DNA of 16,254 nucleotides from Microcaldota archaeon. GTDB taxonomy: Archaea; Micrarchaeota; Micrarchaeia; Burarchaeales; JAKAKT01. The translations under genes and the position numbers were made by a program. Below the pieces are notes generated by a model that worked only from the letters and a program-made list of their open reading frames with translations, made no database searches and was not told the origin of the DNA. Location: assembly GCA_026396425.1 (NCBI GenBank), contig JAPLWU010000036.1, positions 1-16,254 on the forward strand, given 5' to 3'. Of this stretch, positions 1-6,942 are shown piece by piece (the stretch's first letter is position 1; every line of letters begins with the position of its first letter).

Positions 1-2
1 AA

Positions 3-698
3 TGGGTCAACCTTTATCTTTCCTGCCGACAACGCACTCGCCGCCGCCTTCCAGTCGTCCCATTCAAATCCCCAGATGCCCCTTACCTCTATTTCCTTCC
101 GCAGTTTATGGTCGGGCTTTCCCTGCTTGCAGGGCCCTATTTCGCGAGGGCCTTGAAACTCGACAAAAAAGGCCTGATAATTGCGGCAGTTCTCCTCATC
201 CTCTGCATCCCAAACCTGCTAATCCTCGCCTCCTATGCTTACTACAAGCCCGCTGTCGATTCGCAGCAGGTTGAGGCAGGGCTCTGGATAAGGGAGAACA
301 CTCCGGAAAACAGCGTATTCCTCCAGAAAATGGAGCTCGGGGGCCTGGGCTACGATGAGCTATGCCCGGGGGGCAACCCCATTGAGCTTAGCCACTGGGA
401 CACGCGGCAGTTGTTCGCCTATCACTCGGCTTTCGGGGAAAGGAGAGGCTATCTGGGGGATTTGAGGGGGCTTTACGTGTATGGGGAAAACTTCTGCCCT
501 GCCCTTCTCACTTATTTTGCGGTTTTTGACGAGAAAAACGAGGGCGCCATATGCGGGCTGAAGGCCGCTGGAGTCGATTACGTCTATGTCAGCGACCCCT
601 CGTGGGAGCCCGAAGGAAGGGCCACAGCCTGCCTCTCGCTCGTTTTCGGGAATGACGGGGCAAGGATTTACGAGGCCAGAGGCCTTTCTGGCCAGTAA
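3..698 (+). CDS. Membrane glycosyltransferase (GT-C like), C-terminal part only
   Basis: The gene enters from the left edge of the window, so only its C-terminus is visible. Frame 3 is open from base 3 to the TAA at 696-698. Two hydrophobic segments (around YLYFLPQFMVGLSLLAGPYF and GLIIAAVLLILCIPNLLILA) are joined by a short basic loop. A soluble tail of about 150 residues follows, which would lie outside the membrane. The tail contains WIRENTPENSVFL, GVDYVYVSDPSW and ARIYEAR, a pattern known from the tails of archaeal GT-C membrane glycosyltransferases (PMT/ArnT-like), which move sugars from lipid carriers. No WWDYG motif of oligosaccharyltransferase AglB is visible. The first 30 codons in this frame are unusually arginine-rich for an outside loop, so an upstream frameshift cannot be excluded. 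The gene converges on the zinc-ribbon gene 30 nt away. Confidence 0.6.
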   Translation, partial: WVNLYLSCRQRTRRRLPVVPFKSPDAPYLYFLPQFMVGLSLLAGPYFARALKLDKKGLIIAAVLLILCIPNLLILASYAYYKPAVDSQQVEAGLWIRENTPENSVFLQKMELGGLGYDELCPGGNPIELSHWDTRQLFAYHSAFGERRGYLGDLRGLYVYGENFCPALLTYFAVFDEKNEGAICGLKAAGVDYVYVSDPSWEPEGRATACLSLVFGNDGARIYEARGLSGQ

Positions 699-728
699 TG
701 AAAAGGCATTGCAATCGCCGGCTCCGGG

Positions 729-875
729 CTATTTTTTGCCTGTTGGCTGCGGGGTTTTGCAATCGCATTCCGGGCACTCGACCACGCGGTAGGCGCGCCC
801 TATTTCATCGTAAGCGACATGGGCGCACTTGCCGTCGAAACGCACAACTTCGTGGCCGCATTTTTTGCATTTCAT
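729..875 (-). CDS. Small zinc-ribbon protein, 48 aa
   Basis: This short gene is read on the minus strand from ATG at 875-873 to TAG at 731-729. The product starts MKCKKCGHEVVRF and has five cysteines in two clusters, C3-x2-C6 and C34-x2-C37 (plus C39), with H8 and H19 nearby. That is the layout of a single zinc ribbon. A strong ribosome site, GGAGG, lies 8 nt before the ATG, which fixes the start and supports real expression. The tail (KTPQPTGKK) is polar. The gene lies 46 nt downstream of the methyltransferase on the same strand, so it may be co-transcribed, although an inverted repeat sits between them. No specific function is recognised. Proteins of this kind may bind nucleic acid or be structural parts of larger assemblies. 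Confidence 0.7.
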   Translation of the reverse strand: MKCKKCGHEVVRFDGKCAHVAYDEIGRAYRVVECPECDCKTPQPTGKK

Positions 876-901
876 CGTGAAAACCTCCGGGTTTTCATGA
901 T

Positions 902-922
902 ATTTTGAACCGCGTTCAAAAT
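902..922. repeat. Perfect inverted repeat between two minus-strand genes
   Basis: The arms ATTTTGAAC and GTTCAAAAT (9 bp each, perfect) flank the spacer CGC. The repeat touches the last base of the methyltransferase stop codon and lies 27 nt before the zinc-ribbon ATG. It could be an operator for a dimeric regulator of the zinc-ribbon gene, or an RNA hairpin at the end of the methyltransferase message. No T-run follows it on the minus strand, so a simple terminator is less likely. Confidence 0.5.
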
Positions 923-1962
923 CATTTTACCGCCCCCTTTCTGCCGGTAATCCCTGTTGGCACGTCAAGTATTTCAACCTTGCCGAATCCATCCTCCCGG
1001 AACCACGAGGCAATCTCTTCCGGGGCATGATGCGACTGGTATTGCGGGGAGAACCAGTCGTAGACGCACTGGACGCACTCCTTCCACGTGTTTTTTCTGG
1101 GGCTCGTGCCGCTGTAGGTCGGAACGACGTAGAGCATGGGAACCGCGAGCCAGCACGAATGGTAGAGAACCCGTGGGGGCAGGCGGCTCGTGACTTTCCG
1201 GATGAGGGGGTTGACCGTCTCCCAGACAGGGCCGCCCTTCGGATAGACCCAGACAGAGAACCAGCCCCCGCTCTTTACGAGCTTTGCGAGGGATTTGAAA
1301 GCAAGGCGCGTATCCGGAGTGTGGTGGATGACTCCGAGGCTGAAAACATAGTCGAAAATCGCGCTACCGAAAGGGAGGTTGAGTATGTCGGCCTGTATCA
1401 GGTGGGCGTTCGGGAACTTGCTTACGCGGGAGTAGGCCACGTCTATCCCGCTTCCGATGTCGATTCCGATTACCTCTGCGCCAAGCTCGGCCATGTGCTC
1501 CACGTATCTCCCGTGCCCGCTTCCGGCCTCGAGCACGAGCTTGCCTTTGAAATATTCCGGCGACAGCGAAGGGCTCGTGAAATGCTTGAAAAAGTCCTCG
1601 AACTCCTGCTTCTTGCTCCTCCCGTATATCTTCTCCGCCTTCCCGAATTTCTCCCACTGGAACTCGAAGCGCGAGCGGGTCTGCTGGTTGAGGCGCCTGA
1701 ACCGCGCTATTTCCGCTTCGTTGAATTTTTTCGGAATTTCCGTTGAATGGCGCGTTATGAACGACGGGTCCAGTTCGAAGGCATCCGGCAGTATGCGGGG
1801 TATCGAGTTGATTATCGGGTAGCACTCCCCGCACTTGCAGGTGAGCAGGCCTTCGACTATGTTTTCGGAAGAAGCAGGGCCCTTCTCCACCTTGAATTGC
1901 TTTAGGGAAAACCTTCCCCCGCACCCGGGGCACGCAAGCAAATCATTCAATTTCCTCTGCAT
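922..1962 (-). CDS. SAM-dependent methyltransferase with Trm112-like zinc N-terminus
   Basis: A 346-residue protein. Residues 1-60 form a Trm112-like zinc module (C11-P-G-C14, C42-K-C44, C47, then YPIINSIPRIL). A class I methyltransferase domain follows: motif I VLEAGSGHGRY at about 143-153, an acidic ribose-binding region GIDIGSG at 166-172, DILNLPFG at 192-199 and FSLGVIHHTPD at 207-217. Such proteins occur often in surface-polysaccharide loci, where they may methylate a sugar or lipid-linked glycan; the substrate here is unknown. The gene is divergent from the Gfo/Idh gene, with only 69 bp between starts and a shared TATA-like region. The ATG is preceded by GTGAGAAT, a weak ribosome site. 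Family assignment is confident; the substrate is not known. Confidence 0.85.
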   Translation of the reverse strand: MQRKLNDLLACPGCGGRFSLKQFKVEKGPASSENIVEGLLTCKCGECYPIINSIPRILPDAFELDPSFITRHSTEIPKKFNEAEIARFRRLNQQTRSRFEFQWEKFGKAEKIYGRSKKQEFEDFFKHFTSPSLSPEYFKGKLVLEAGSGHGRYVEHMAELGAEVIGIDIGSGIDVAYSRVSKFPNAHLIQADILNLPFGSAIFDYVFSLGVIHHTPDTRLAFKSLAKLVKSGGWFSVWVYPKGGPVWETVNPLIRKVTSRLPPRVLYHSCWLAVPMLYVVPTYSGTSPRKNTWKECVQCVYDWFSPQYQSHHAPEEIASWFREDGFGKVEILDVPTGITGRKGAVK

Positions 1963-1992
1963 ATTCTCACTCGAATTGTTTATCAGGAAAAG

Positions 1993-2002
1993 TTATAATA
2001 AA
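1993..2002. promoter_or_regulatory. Shared TATA element between divergent genes
   Basis: TTATAATAAA lies 30-39 nt before the plus-strand ATG at 2032 and 31-40 nt before the minus-strand ATG at 1962. It reads as an AT-rich TATA-like box on both strands (TTTATTATAA on minus). A start about 25 nt downstream would give leaders of around 10 nt in each direction. The assignment rests on spacing and composition only. Confidence 0.45.
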
Positions 2003-2031
2003 GTGATAGGCAATATGAGGGCGGTGTTCTC

Positions 2032-3021
2032 ATGCTCAAGGTTGGAGTCGTAGGAATAGGCTATATGGGCATAAACCACGCCCGCATACTTTCATCCTTC
2101 GACGAGTGCGAGCTGGTGGCAATCAGCGATATTGACAGGGCGAAAGGCGAGAGGGCGGCCAAGAAATACCGCTGCAGGTATTATGAGAATTATGAGGAGA
2201 TGGCCAGAAAGGAGAAGCTGGACTGCGTTTCGATTTGCGTGCCGACCCGGATGCACGCCAAAGTGATGAGGACCTTTGCCAATGCGGGAGTTCCATTTCT
2301 GGTGGAGAAGCCAATCGCCCCCACTGCGAAGGAGGCCGAGGAAGTCGTTCGCGAGTGCGAGAAACTTGGCATTTTCAGCATGGTGGGCCACATTGAGAGA
2401 TTTAATCCTGTGGTTCGCGAGGTGCAGAAAAGGGCCAAGAAGCTGCGCGTGTTCCTCGTGGATAGTGAACGAGTCGGGCCCCTGCCTACCCGGATAAGCG
2501 ATGTCGGAGTTGTGACGGATTTGGCAGTTCATGACATTGACATAATACGCTTCGTTACAGGAATGGAGCCGACCGGGGTTTATGCCGTGACAGGAAGCGT
2601 TTCCAGACAGGAAGTCGAGGATGTTTGCGAGGCAATCATAAACTTCAAGGGCGAGATGAGCGCCCACCTGAGGGTGAACTGGCTGACTCCCACTAAGATA
2701 AGGCAGCTCAAGGTTTTCGGCCGGGAGGGAATGTACCAGGCCGACTACATCACGCAGGACTTGTACTTCTACGAGAACAAGACGATTGACGACAGGATTG
2801 AGTACGGCAAGATGCTCTTCGACGTTTCTGAAGGGGAAATGCACAAATACGTCATAAAGAAGGAGGAGCCGCTCATGGTAGAGCTCTCGCACTTCCTCGC
2901 CTGCGTCGAGGGGAAGGAAAAGCCCATACTCAGCATGGAGGACGGCATAAAGGCCGTGCGGATTGCCGAGGCCATAAGCGAGTCCGGCAGGACGAGGAAG
3001 GAGATTGCGCTTGAATTTTAG
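2032..3021 (+). CDS. Gfo/Idh/MocA-family sugar dehydrogenase, probable UDP-GlcNAc 3-dehydrogenase type
   Basis: A 329-residue NAD(P)-dependent oxidoreductase. The Rossmann nucleotide-binding site is GIGYMG at 8-13. The family EKP signature is at 92-94, with catalytic-type K93, and a conserved HDID is at 167-170. GHIERFNP at 119-126 is a pattern I associate with UDP-N-acetylglucosamine 3-dehydrogenases, which oxidise C3 of UDP-GlcNAc(A) on the way to 2,3-diamino sugars. In archaea this step is known from methanococcal N-glycan synthesis. That pathway also needs an aminotransferase and an acetyltransferase, and neither is in the window, so the substrate is inferred. The ATG at 2032 gives the natural N-terminus MLKVGVVG. 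The flippase-like gene follows 27 nt later on the same strand. Confidence 0.85.
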   Translation: MLKVGVVGIGYMGINHARILSSFDECELVAISDIDRAKGERAAKKYRCRYYENYEEMARKEKLDCVSICVPTRMHAKVMRTFANAGVPFLVEKPIAPTAKEAEEVVRECEKLGIFSMVGHIERFNPVVREVQKRAKKLRVFLVDSERVGPLPTRISDVGVVTDLAVHDIDIIRFVTGMEPTGVYAVTGSVSRQEVEDVCEAIINFKGEMSAHLRVNWLTPTKIRQLKVFGREGMYQADYITQDLYFYENKTIDDRIEYGKMLFDVSEGEMHKYVIKKEEPLMVELSHFLACVEGKEKPILSMEDGIKAVRIAEAISESGRTRKEIALEF

Positions 3022-3048
3022 TGGATTGATTTCTGAAAGTTGGTTCTA

Positions 3049-3981
3049 ATGGACTTTACGCGCGCCGCGGTCATACTTTTGAGCTTTCTGCTTTTCATCG
3101 GGCTCATACTCTACGGAGGGCTGGAGAATCTGCTGAAAGCCGGCGAGAATGCGAATCTGGGAGTGCTGGTTCTGGCGCTGCTCACGATTTGCCTGGCCAT
3201 GGCCGTCAGGATTTACAGGTGGAAGGTTCTGATTGGCGACATTTCATTCCTTGAGCTCGCGCCCATACAGATGTTCGGGATTGCCGTTAGCTCTTTGACT
3301 CCGGGTAAATTGGCTGAGCCGGCCAAGGCAGTTATACTCAAAAGGACGCACGGAATTCCGCTGACGCGAGGCGTTTCTAGCGTCGTGCTCGAACGGGTCA
3401 GCGACATAATCGCCGTTGTGGTTTTCAGCCTGCTCGCATTCCTTTATTTCGAGCCAATCGTGGTTTTCATTCCGGTGGCGATTTTTGGCGGCGCGGTCGT
3501 CGCCATATTGGCCGCCACGCAGAGCAAATTCGTGCGGGATTTAATCGTGCGGATTGCCTCGGTTTTCAGCAAGCGGATTGCCCAGATTGGCGCCGGCTTT
3601 ATGGACCAGCTGAAGCTGGACGGGAAATTCCTCAAGGCCGTGGCGCTCGCGTTCGTGATATGGTCGCTCGATTCGCTGACTGCCGTAATAGTTTTCACTT
3701 CTTTCGGTTTGCAATTCGCGCCGGGGATAAATCCCTATATCGTCGCAGCCTCGCTCGTCAGCCTCACGGTGCTGATAGGCCTGCTCTCAATGCTTCCTGG
3801 CGGCATAGGGAGCACGGAAATATCGTTTTCGCTGCTTCTCGAGTCCGTGGGCGTGCAGAAGGACCTGGCGATTGCCGCAGTTCTCATGTTCAGGCTCATA
3901 ACTTTCTGGATTAGCATAGGCGCAGGGCTCGCCATGTCGGTCTTCATAAAGGAGAAAATGAAAAAAATGAATGCAACGTAG
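3049..3981 (+). CDS. Flippase-like integral membrane protein (LPG synthase TM / UPF0104 family)
   Basis: About 310 residues, almost entirely hydrophobic, with around eight membrane segments. The C-terminal half holds the family signature LPGGIGSTEISFSLLLESVGV (about 248-268), and a conserved LTPGKLAEPAKA segment lies near residue 87. This matches the lysylphosphatidylglycerol synthase transmembrane domain family, whose archaeal members sit in glycan loci and are annotated as flippase-like (AglD-related). A role in presenting or flipping lipid-linked sugar is inferred from context. I chose the ATG at 3049; a TTG at 3040 is in frame, but neither has a strong ribosome site. The short basic tail KEKMKKMNAT is cytosolic by the positive-inside rule. 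Confidence 0.8.
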   Translation: MDFTRAAVILLSFLLFIGLILYGGLENLLKAGENANLGVLVLALLTICLAMAVRIYRWKVLIGDISFLELAPIQMFGIAVSSLTPGKLAEPAKAVILKRTHGIPLTRGVSSVVLERVSDIIAVVVFSLLAFLYFEPIVVFIPVAIFGGAVVAILAATQSKFVRDLIVRIASVFSKRIAQIGAGFMDQLKLDGKFLKAVALAFVIWSLDSLTAVIVFTSFGLQFAPGINPYIVAASLVSLTVLIGLLSMLPGGIGSTEISFSLLLESVGVQKDLAIAAVLMFRLITFWISIGAGLAMSVFIKEKMKKMNAT

Positions 3982-4017
3982 AGAAAATAAAAAAATAAAT
4001 AAAAAATGAATTCGAAT

Positions 4018-4124
4018 CCCGCCCTCGAGGGCGGGAGTGGTTTGGGTTGAGTTGCGAACTCGTGTTGAGGAGTGGTTGATTAACGGGCGAGGATGCGTTC
4101 GTAAGCGTGTTTGAGGGTGTTGGC
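4018..4124 (+). promoter_or_regulatory. Structured leader before the wecC-like gene
   Basis: An A/T-only stretch (about 3984-4010) is followed by a perfect 18-bp palindrome, CCCGCCCTCGAGGGCGGG (4018-4035), then a second hairpin with arms GAGTT and AACTC (4049-4061). The 9-mer GGAGTGGTT occurs twice (4034-4042 and 4069-4077), flanking the second hairpin. The rest up to the start codon is G/T-rich with few cytosines. It may be a 5' leader with regulatory structure, or the first palindrome may end transcription from the flippase gene. On the minus strand the palindrome is followed by a T-rich run like an intrinsic terminator, but no minus-strand gene uses it. Confidence 0.4.
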
Positions 4125-5429
4125 ATGACGAAAGTTTGCGTTATCGGCATGGGTTACGTTGGAATTCCGGTTGCGGTCGAGATAGCCAATGCCGGCTTCG
4201 ACTGCGTCGGCATAGAACTGGACGGAAAGAAGGTGAGCGCCCTCAACTCCGGCAAATATCCGATTGCGGGGGATGAGCCGGGAATTGCTGAAGCAGTGGA
4301 CAAGGCGCACTCATCCGGAAAATTCCGCGCCTCCTCCGACTATTCCGAATGCAAGGATGCCGATTTCATAGTCGTTTGCGTTCAAACCCCCCTAGCCGAC
4401 GACTCCCGCAAGCCGAATTACACTTACTTACGGGGCGCTCTCGAATCCGCGGGCAAGAAAATGAAGAAAGGAGTCGTAGTCATCGTAGAATCCACCCTTG
4501 CGCCCGGAACCATGCAGAAAGTGGCCATTCCTTCGCTTGAAAAAGCCTCCAAACTGAAGGCCGGCGTTGATTTCGGGCTCGTTCACTGCCCCGAAAGGGT
4601 GAGGCCCGGCGCTTTGCTGCATAATTTACGCAACATGCACCGCGTAATTGGGGGAATTGACGAAAAGAGCGCTAAAAAAGCCATGGAATTCTACTCGAAA
4701 TTCATCAGGGGGAACCTTTACGAGAGCGACATGCTGACCGCGGAGATAGTGAAAACGGCCGAGAACACCTACCGCGACGTGGAAATAGCCTTTGCCAACG
4801 AACTCGCCGTCTTCTGCGAGGAGATTGGCGCTGATTTCTACAAGGTGCGGGAGCTGGTGAACACTTCTCCGGGCAGGAACATACACATGCCCGGCGCCGG
4901 AGTTGGCGGGCACTGCATTCCAAAAGATTCCTGGCTGCTTGCAAGCGGGGTGGACAACGACAGATTGCTCAGCATCGTCAGGCTGGCGCGGAAAGTCAAC
5001 GATTCCATGCCTTCGCACATGCTCGAGCTGGTTTCCGAGGCGCTCAGCGAGCAAGGCGTGCTGCTCGGCGGCTCGAAAGTCTGCCTGCTCGGCGTTTCCT
5101 ATATCGGGGATTCGGACGATACCCGGAATACCCCGGCACTTCCTCTTGCGCAGCTTCTCGGAGATGCGGGCGCGGAAGTCGTCGCCTACGACCCGTTCGT
5201 CGAAAAGATTGATGGGATTCGACTCGCCACTTTCGAGGAAGCCATAAAAAATTCCGACTGCCTCGTCGTGGTTACGGACCACTTGGAATTCAAATCCCTC
5301 AGATTGGGCGAGATTGCAAGCAAAATGAGGACGAAATGCCTCGTCGACGGGCGAAAAGTTGTCGAGCCAGACTCTGCATTAATGGCCGGGTTTGTCTTCA
5401 GGGGTATTGGCCGAGCGAGGAAGAAATAA
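4125..5429 (+). CDS. wecC: UDP-N-acetyl-D-mannosamine dehydrogenase type (WecC-like) nucleotide-sugar dehydrogenase
   Basis: A 434-residue NAD-dependent enzyme expected to oxidise C6 of UDP-ManNAc to UDP-ManNAcA in two steps. The N-terminal Rossmann site is GMGYVG at 8-13. ESTLAPGTM, CPERVRPGALLHNLRNMHRVIGG and KTAENTYRD are typical of the WecC/UDP-HexNAc branch rather than the UDP-glucose branch. The catalytic cysteine is C264 in GVGGHCIPKD. The C-terminal domain has YDPFVE and VVVTDH. The start at ATG 4125 is chosen because GAGGGTG (4113-4119) sits 5 nt upstream as a ribosome site; an in-frame GTG at 4107 has no such support. UDP-GlcNAc 6-dehydrogenase activity is an alternative, but a WecB homologue at 12620 favours UDP-ManNAc. 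The start of the AT-rich insert lies only 16 nt after the stop. Confidence 0.85.
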   Translation: MTKVCVIGMGYVGIPVAVEIANAGFDCVGIELDGKKVSALNSGKYPIAGDEPGIAEAVDKAHSSGKFRASSDYSECKDADFIVVCVQTPLADDSRKPNYTYLRGALESAGKKMKKGVVVIVESTLAPGTMQKVAIPSLEKASKLKAGVDFGLVHCPERVRPGALLHNLRNMHRVIGGIDEKSAKKAMEFYSKFIRGNLYESDMLTAEIVKTAENTYRDVEIAFANELAVFCEEIGADFYKVRELVNTSPGRNIHMPGAGVGGHCIPKDSWLLASGVDNDRLLSIVRLARKVNDSMPSHMLELVSEALSEQGVLLGGSKVCLLGVSYIGDSDDTRNTPALPLAQLLGDAGAEVVAYDPFVEKIDGIRLATFEEAIKNSDCLVVVTDHLEFKSLRLGEIASKMRTKCLVDGRKVVEPDSALMAGFVFRGIGRARKK

Positions 5430-5445
5430 GTGGCAGGGGGATTTA

Positions 5446-5796
5446 ATGTCAGAGATTGTGGCAAACATAAGCTACGCATGGGCCATCGTGATGGTTTCAA
5501 TCATTTTTGAATTGATTTTTGGATTACTGCTAAGCTCTGGCTCCGGCGTAGTAAGATCAAATTTGAGTGGGGGCAAGCTTCTAAAAAAGAGGGTGGCTTT
5601 CCCCATGTTCTTGGTATTGACGGTAATATTCGGGCTCCTTGATCCGAGTAAAGTGATAGGCGAGATAACTAATTTCATTCTTTCAGATGGAAACATTTCT
5701 GGTGGGATGCTCTGGACATGGCTAGGTTGTATGATAGTTAGTTGGTTTTACTTTAACAAAAAAGCAGGTTGGAATCCCTTGAGTCTCGGGAGTTAA
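5446..5796 (+). CDS. Small hypothetical membrane protein, three predicted TM segments
   Basis: A 116-residue protein starting MSEIVANISYAW. Three hydrophobic spans are visible: about 10-30 (AWAIVMVSIIFELIFGLLL), 46-63 (VAFPMFLVLTVIFGLL) and 85-101 (MLWTWLGCMIVSWFYF). Charged loops include KLLKKR at 40-45. The ATG at 5446 is favoured by AGGGGG ending 5 nt upstream; an upstream in-frame TTG at 5392 overlaps the wecC gene and is unlikely. I recognise no family. Two GATC sites and A/T-rich codons place it with the defence insert rather than the glycan genes, although it starts only 16 nt after the wecC stop. A membrane effector or partner of the neighbouring AbiJ/RelA genes is possible but unproven. 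Confidence 0.6.
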   Translation: MSEIVANISYAWAIVMVSIIFELIFGLLLSSGSGVVRSNLSGGKLLKKRVAFPMFLVLTVIFGLLDPSKVIGEITNFILSDGNISGGMLWTWLGCMIVSWFYFNKKAGWNPLSLGS

Positions 5797-5962
5797 GAAA
5801 ACAAAAGTGAATTGGTTTTTTTCAATCTCTTAGCAGTCTATTAAACCTTGCCGCCTGAACGAGGGGAACTGCAAGAGAGTTATATACTGGTGCTCCAAGC
5901 CGGGGGGATTGGACGGGCGAGGGCGAAATAGAAAGTGACTTTTTAGGATACATGACTAAAGT
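5797..5962 (+). promoter_or_regulatory. Intergenic region: T-run terminator and TATA element
   Basis: A run of seven T (5816-5822) 20 nt after the membrane-protein stop is a plausible archaeal terminator. TTATATA at 5880-5886 is a good TATA element, predicting transcription from about 5910. It would give a leader of roughly 50 nt to the GTG at 5963, or about 95 nt to the ATG at 6005. A second T-rich element (5940-5945) could instead serve the ATG at 6005. An 11-codon ORF (ATG 5952 to TGA 5987) overlaps the start region in another frame and is probably incidental. Confidence 0.4.
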
Positions 5963-6832
5963 GTGGCCAATAGAGATTTATATTTGAAAGATAAGATAAG
6001 AAGTATGGTGTTGTTCTCTGAACGTACTGGGATTACTCCTCGAAAAGCAATACAAGTAGAACGCATAGACGAGGGACTACGCAATCGGCTATGGAGCGTA
6101 TTTCGTAGTTATTATTTGGATGCCTCGGGCACCAGTTACATCAGTATGGAGGCCATTAGGGATAGTAGGAGTAAAATTAAGGCTAAACTTTGGGATTCGT
6201 TTTTTAAATGGCCTCTCGATATAATGCCGGTAGAGCATTACGGATTCGGACAAGATATTCGCGAATGGTTTTTTAGTAATAATCGGAAGTGGTACGAGTT
6301 ATATAATCTCTTGGAGTTCATGGTGGGAAACTATGGAATTGAAGAGATGAACACTAAGTTCATTGCCGATTGCAACGCCGTTCTAAAAGAAGAAGTATCC
6401 GCGTATAGATTTGTTGATAAACAGGTAGCTCAGATAACTTCGAACGAAGAGATAAGGGAGATTGAAGAGGCCTTAGAAAATACTAAATCTGTAGACGCGG
6501 TCCATACACATCTAGAAACTGCGTTAGTTTTATATTCAAACAAAACGGATCCCGATTATAGGAATTCGATGAAAGAATCAATCAGCGCTGTAGAGGCATT
6601 ATGTAGAAAAATTACGGGAAAAGAAAAAGCAACTTTGGGAGATGCATTGGGTTCTATGCAGGATCTCCACCCCGCATTAAGAAAAGCATTCGAAAGTCTT
6701 TATGGTTATACGAATGACGCAGAGGGCATACGCCATGCATTACCAGATAAGCCGACACTATGTGCTGAAGACGCGAAATTTATGTTAGTGATTTGTTCTG
6801 CATTCATCAATTACTTACAATCTAAAATGTAA
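5963..6832 (+). CDS. AbiJ-like abortive-infection protein (AbiJ-NTD4 plus HEPN-like C-terminus)
   Basis: A 289-residue protein. Residues 18-50 (FSERTGITP...KAIQVERIDEGLRNRLW) match the AbiJ N-terminal domain 4 pattern. Residues 203-289 (SISAVEALCRKITG, LGDAL, HPALRKAFESLYGYT, GIRHAL at 255-260, then DAKFMLVICSAFINYL) match the HEPN-like C-terminal domain that accompanies it. Family knowledge ties AbiJ-type proteins to abortive infection against phage, with HEPN domains often being RNases. R257 and H258 are the likely active-site region by analogy. GTG 5963 is the first possible start, just after an in-frame stop; ATG 6005 would start at MVLFSERTG and is a serious alternative. Codon use is A/T-rich and two GATC sites occur. 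The RelA-like gene follows 110 nt later with its own promoter, so the two may act separately or as a pair. Confidence 0.8.
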   Translation: MANRDLYLKDKIRSMVLFSERTGITPRKAIQVERIDEGLRNRLWSVFRSYYLDASGTSYISMEAIRDSRSKIKAKLWDSFFKWPLDIMPVEHYGFGQDIREWFFSNNRKWYELYNLLEFMVGNYGIEEMNTKFIADCNAVLKEEVSAYRFVDKQVAQITSNEEIREIEEALENTKSVDAVHTHLETALVLYSNKTDPDYRNSMKESISAVEALCRKITGKEKATLGDALGSMQDLHPALRKAFESLYGYTNDAEGIRHALPDKPTLCAEDAKFMLVICSAFINYLQSKM

Positions 6833-6907
6833 CTACTAGTTGAGTTAGGCACTGAATCGCAAGGGTAGTTGATGAGGTAAATGTGGGGGCGTTTTTGTTC
6901 CGGGGCT

Positions 6908-6921
6908 AACTTTTTAAAGTT
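6908..6921 (+). promoter_or_regulatory. TATA box inside an inverted repeat, for the RelA-like gene
   Basis: AACTTT-TT-AAAGTT is a perfect inverted repeat centred on TTTTTAAA. Its centre lies 28 nt before the ATG at 6943, the spacing of a leaderless archaeal transcript. A dimeric repressor binding here would block TBP, so self-regulation is possible but inferred. A TTTAAA core is itself symmetric, so part of the repeat comes free. Confidence 0.55.
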
Positions 6922-6942
6922 GGGACTACAACAAAACCAGCG

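Noticed and set aside
674..693. Hairpin GGCCAGA / TCTGGCC at the end of the membrane glycosyltransferase gene
   Set aside because: It lies in coding sequence and no T-run follows, so there is no good reason to call a terminator.
1027..1746. 239-codon open frame on plus opposite the methyltransferase
   Set aside because: It is the antisense shadow of the clearly conserved minus-strand gene; its translation is low in complexity and matches no family I know.
2092..2892. 266-codon open frame on minus inside the Gfo/Idh gene
   Set aside because: It is a shadow of a gene with intact motifs on the other strand, with no promoter or ribosome site.
4011..4035. TTCGAATCCCGCCC resembling a tRNA T-arm, with GGGCGGG able to form an acceptor stem (permuted or split tRNA, or att site)
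   Set aside because: The 5' half of the T-stem does not pair, acceptor positions do not fall at the right distance, and no anticodon arm is found on either side.
4626..5282. 218-codon open frame on minus inside the wecC gene
   Set aside because: It is a shadow frame; the plus strand encodes the full dehydrogenase with its catalytic cysteine.
1999..5661. 13-base identity TAAAGTGATAGGC at 1999-2011 and 5649-5661
   Set aside because: One or two such matches are expected by chance in a window of this size; one copy is in a promoter and the other in coding sequence.
5952..5987. 11-codon ORF (MTKVWPIEIYI) before the AbiJ-like gene
   Set aside because: It has no ribosome site, overlaps the real start in another frame, and its composition gives no sign of selection.
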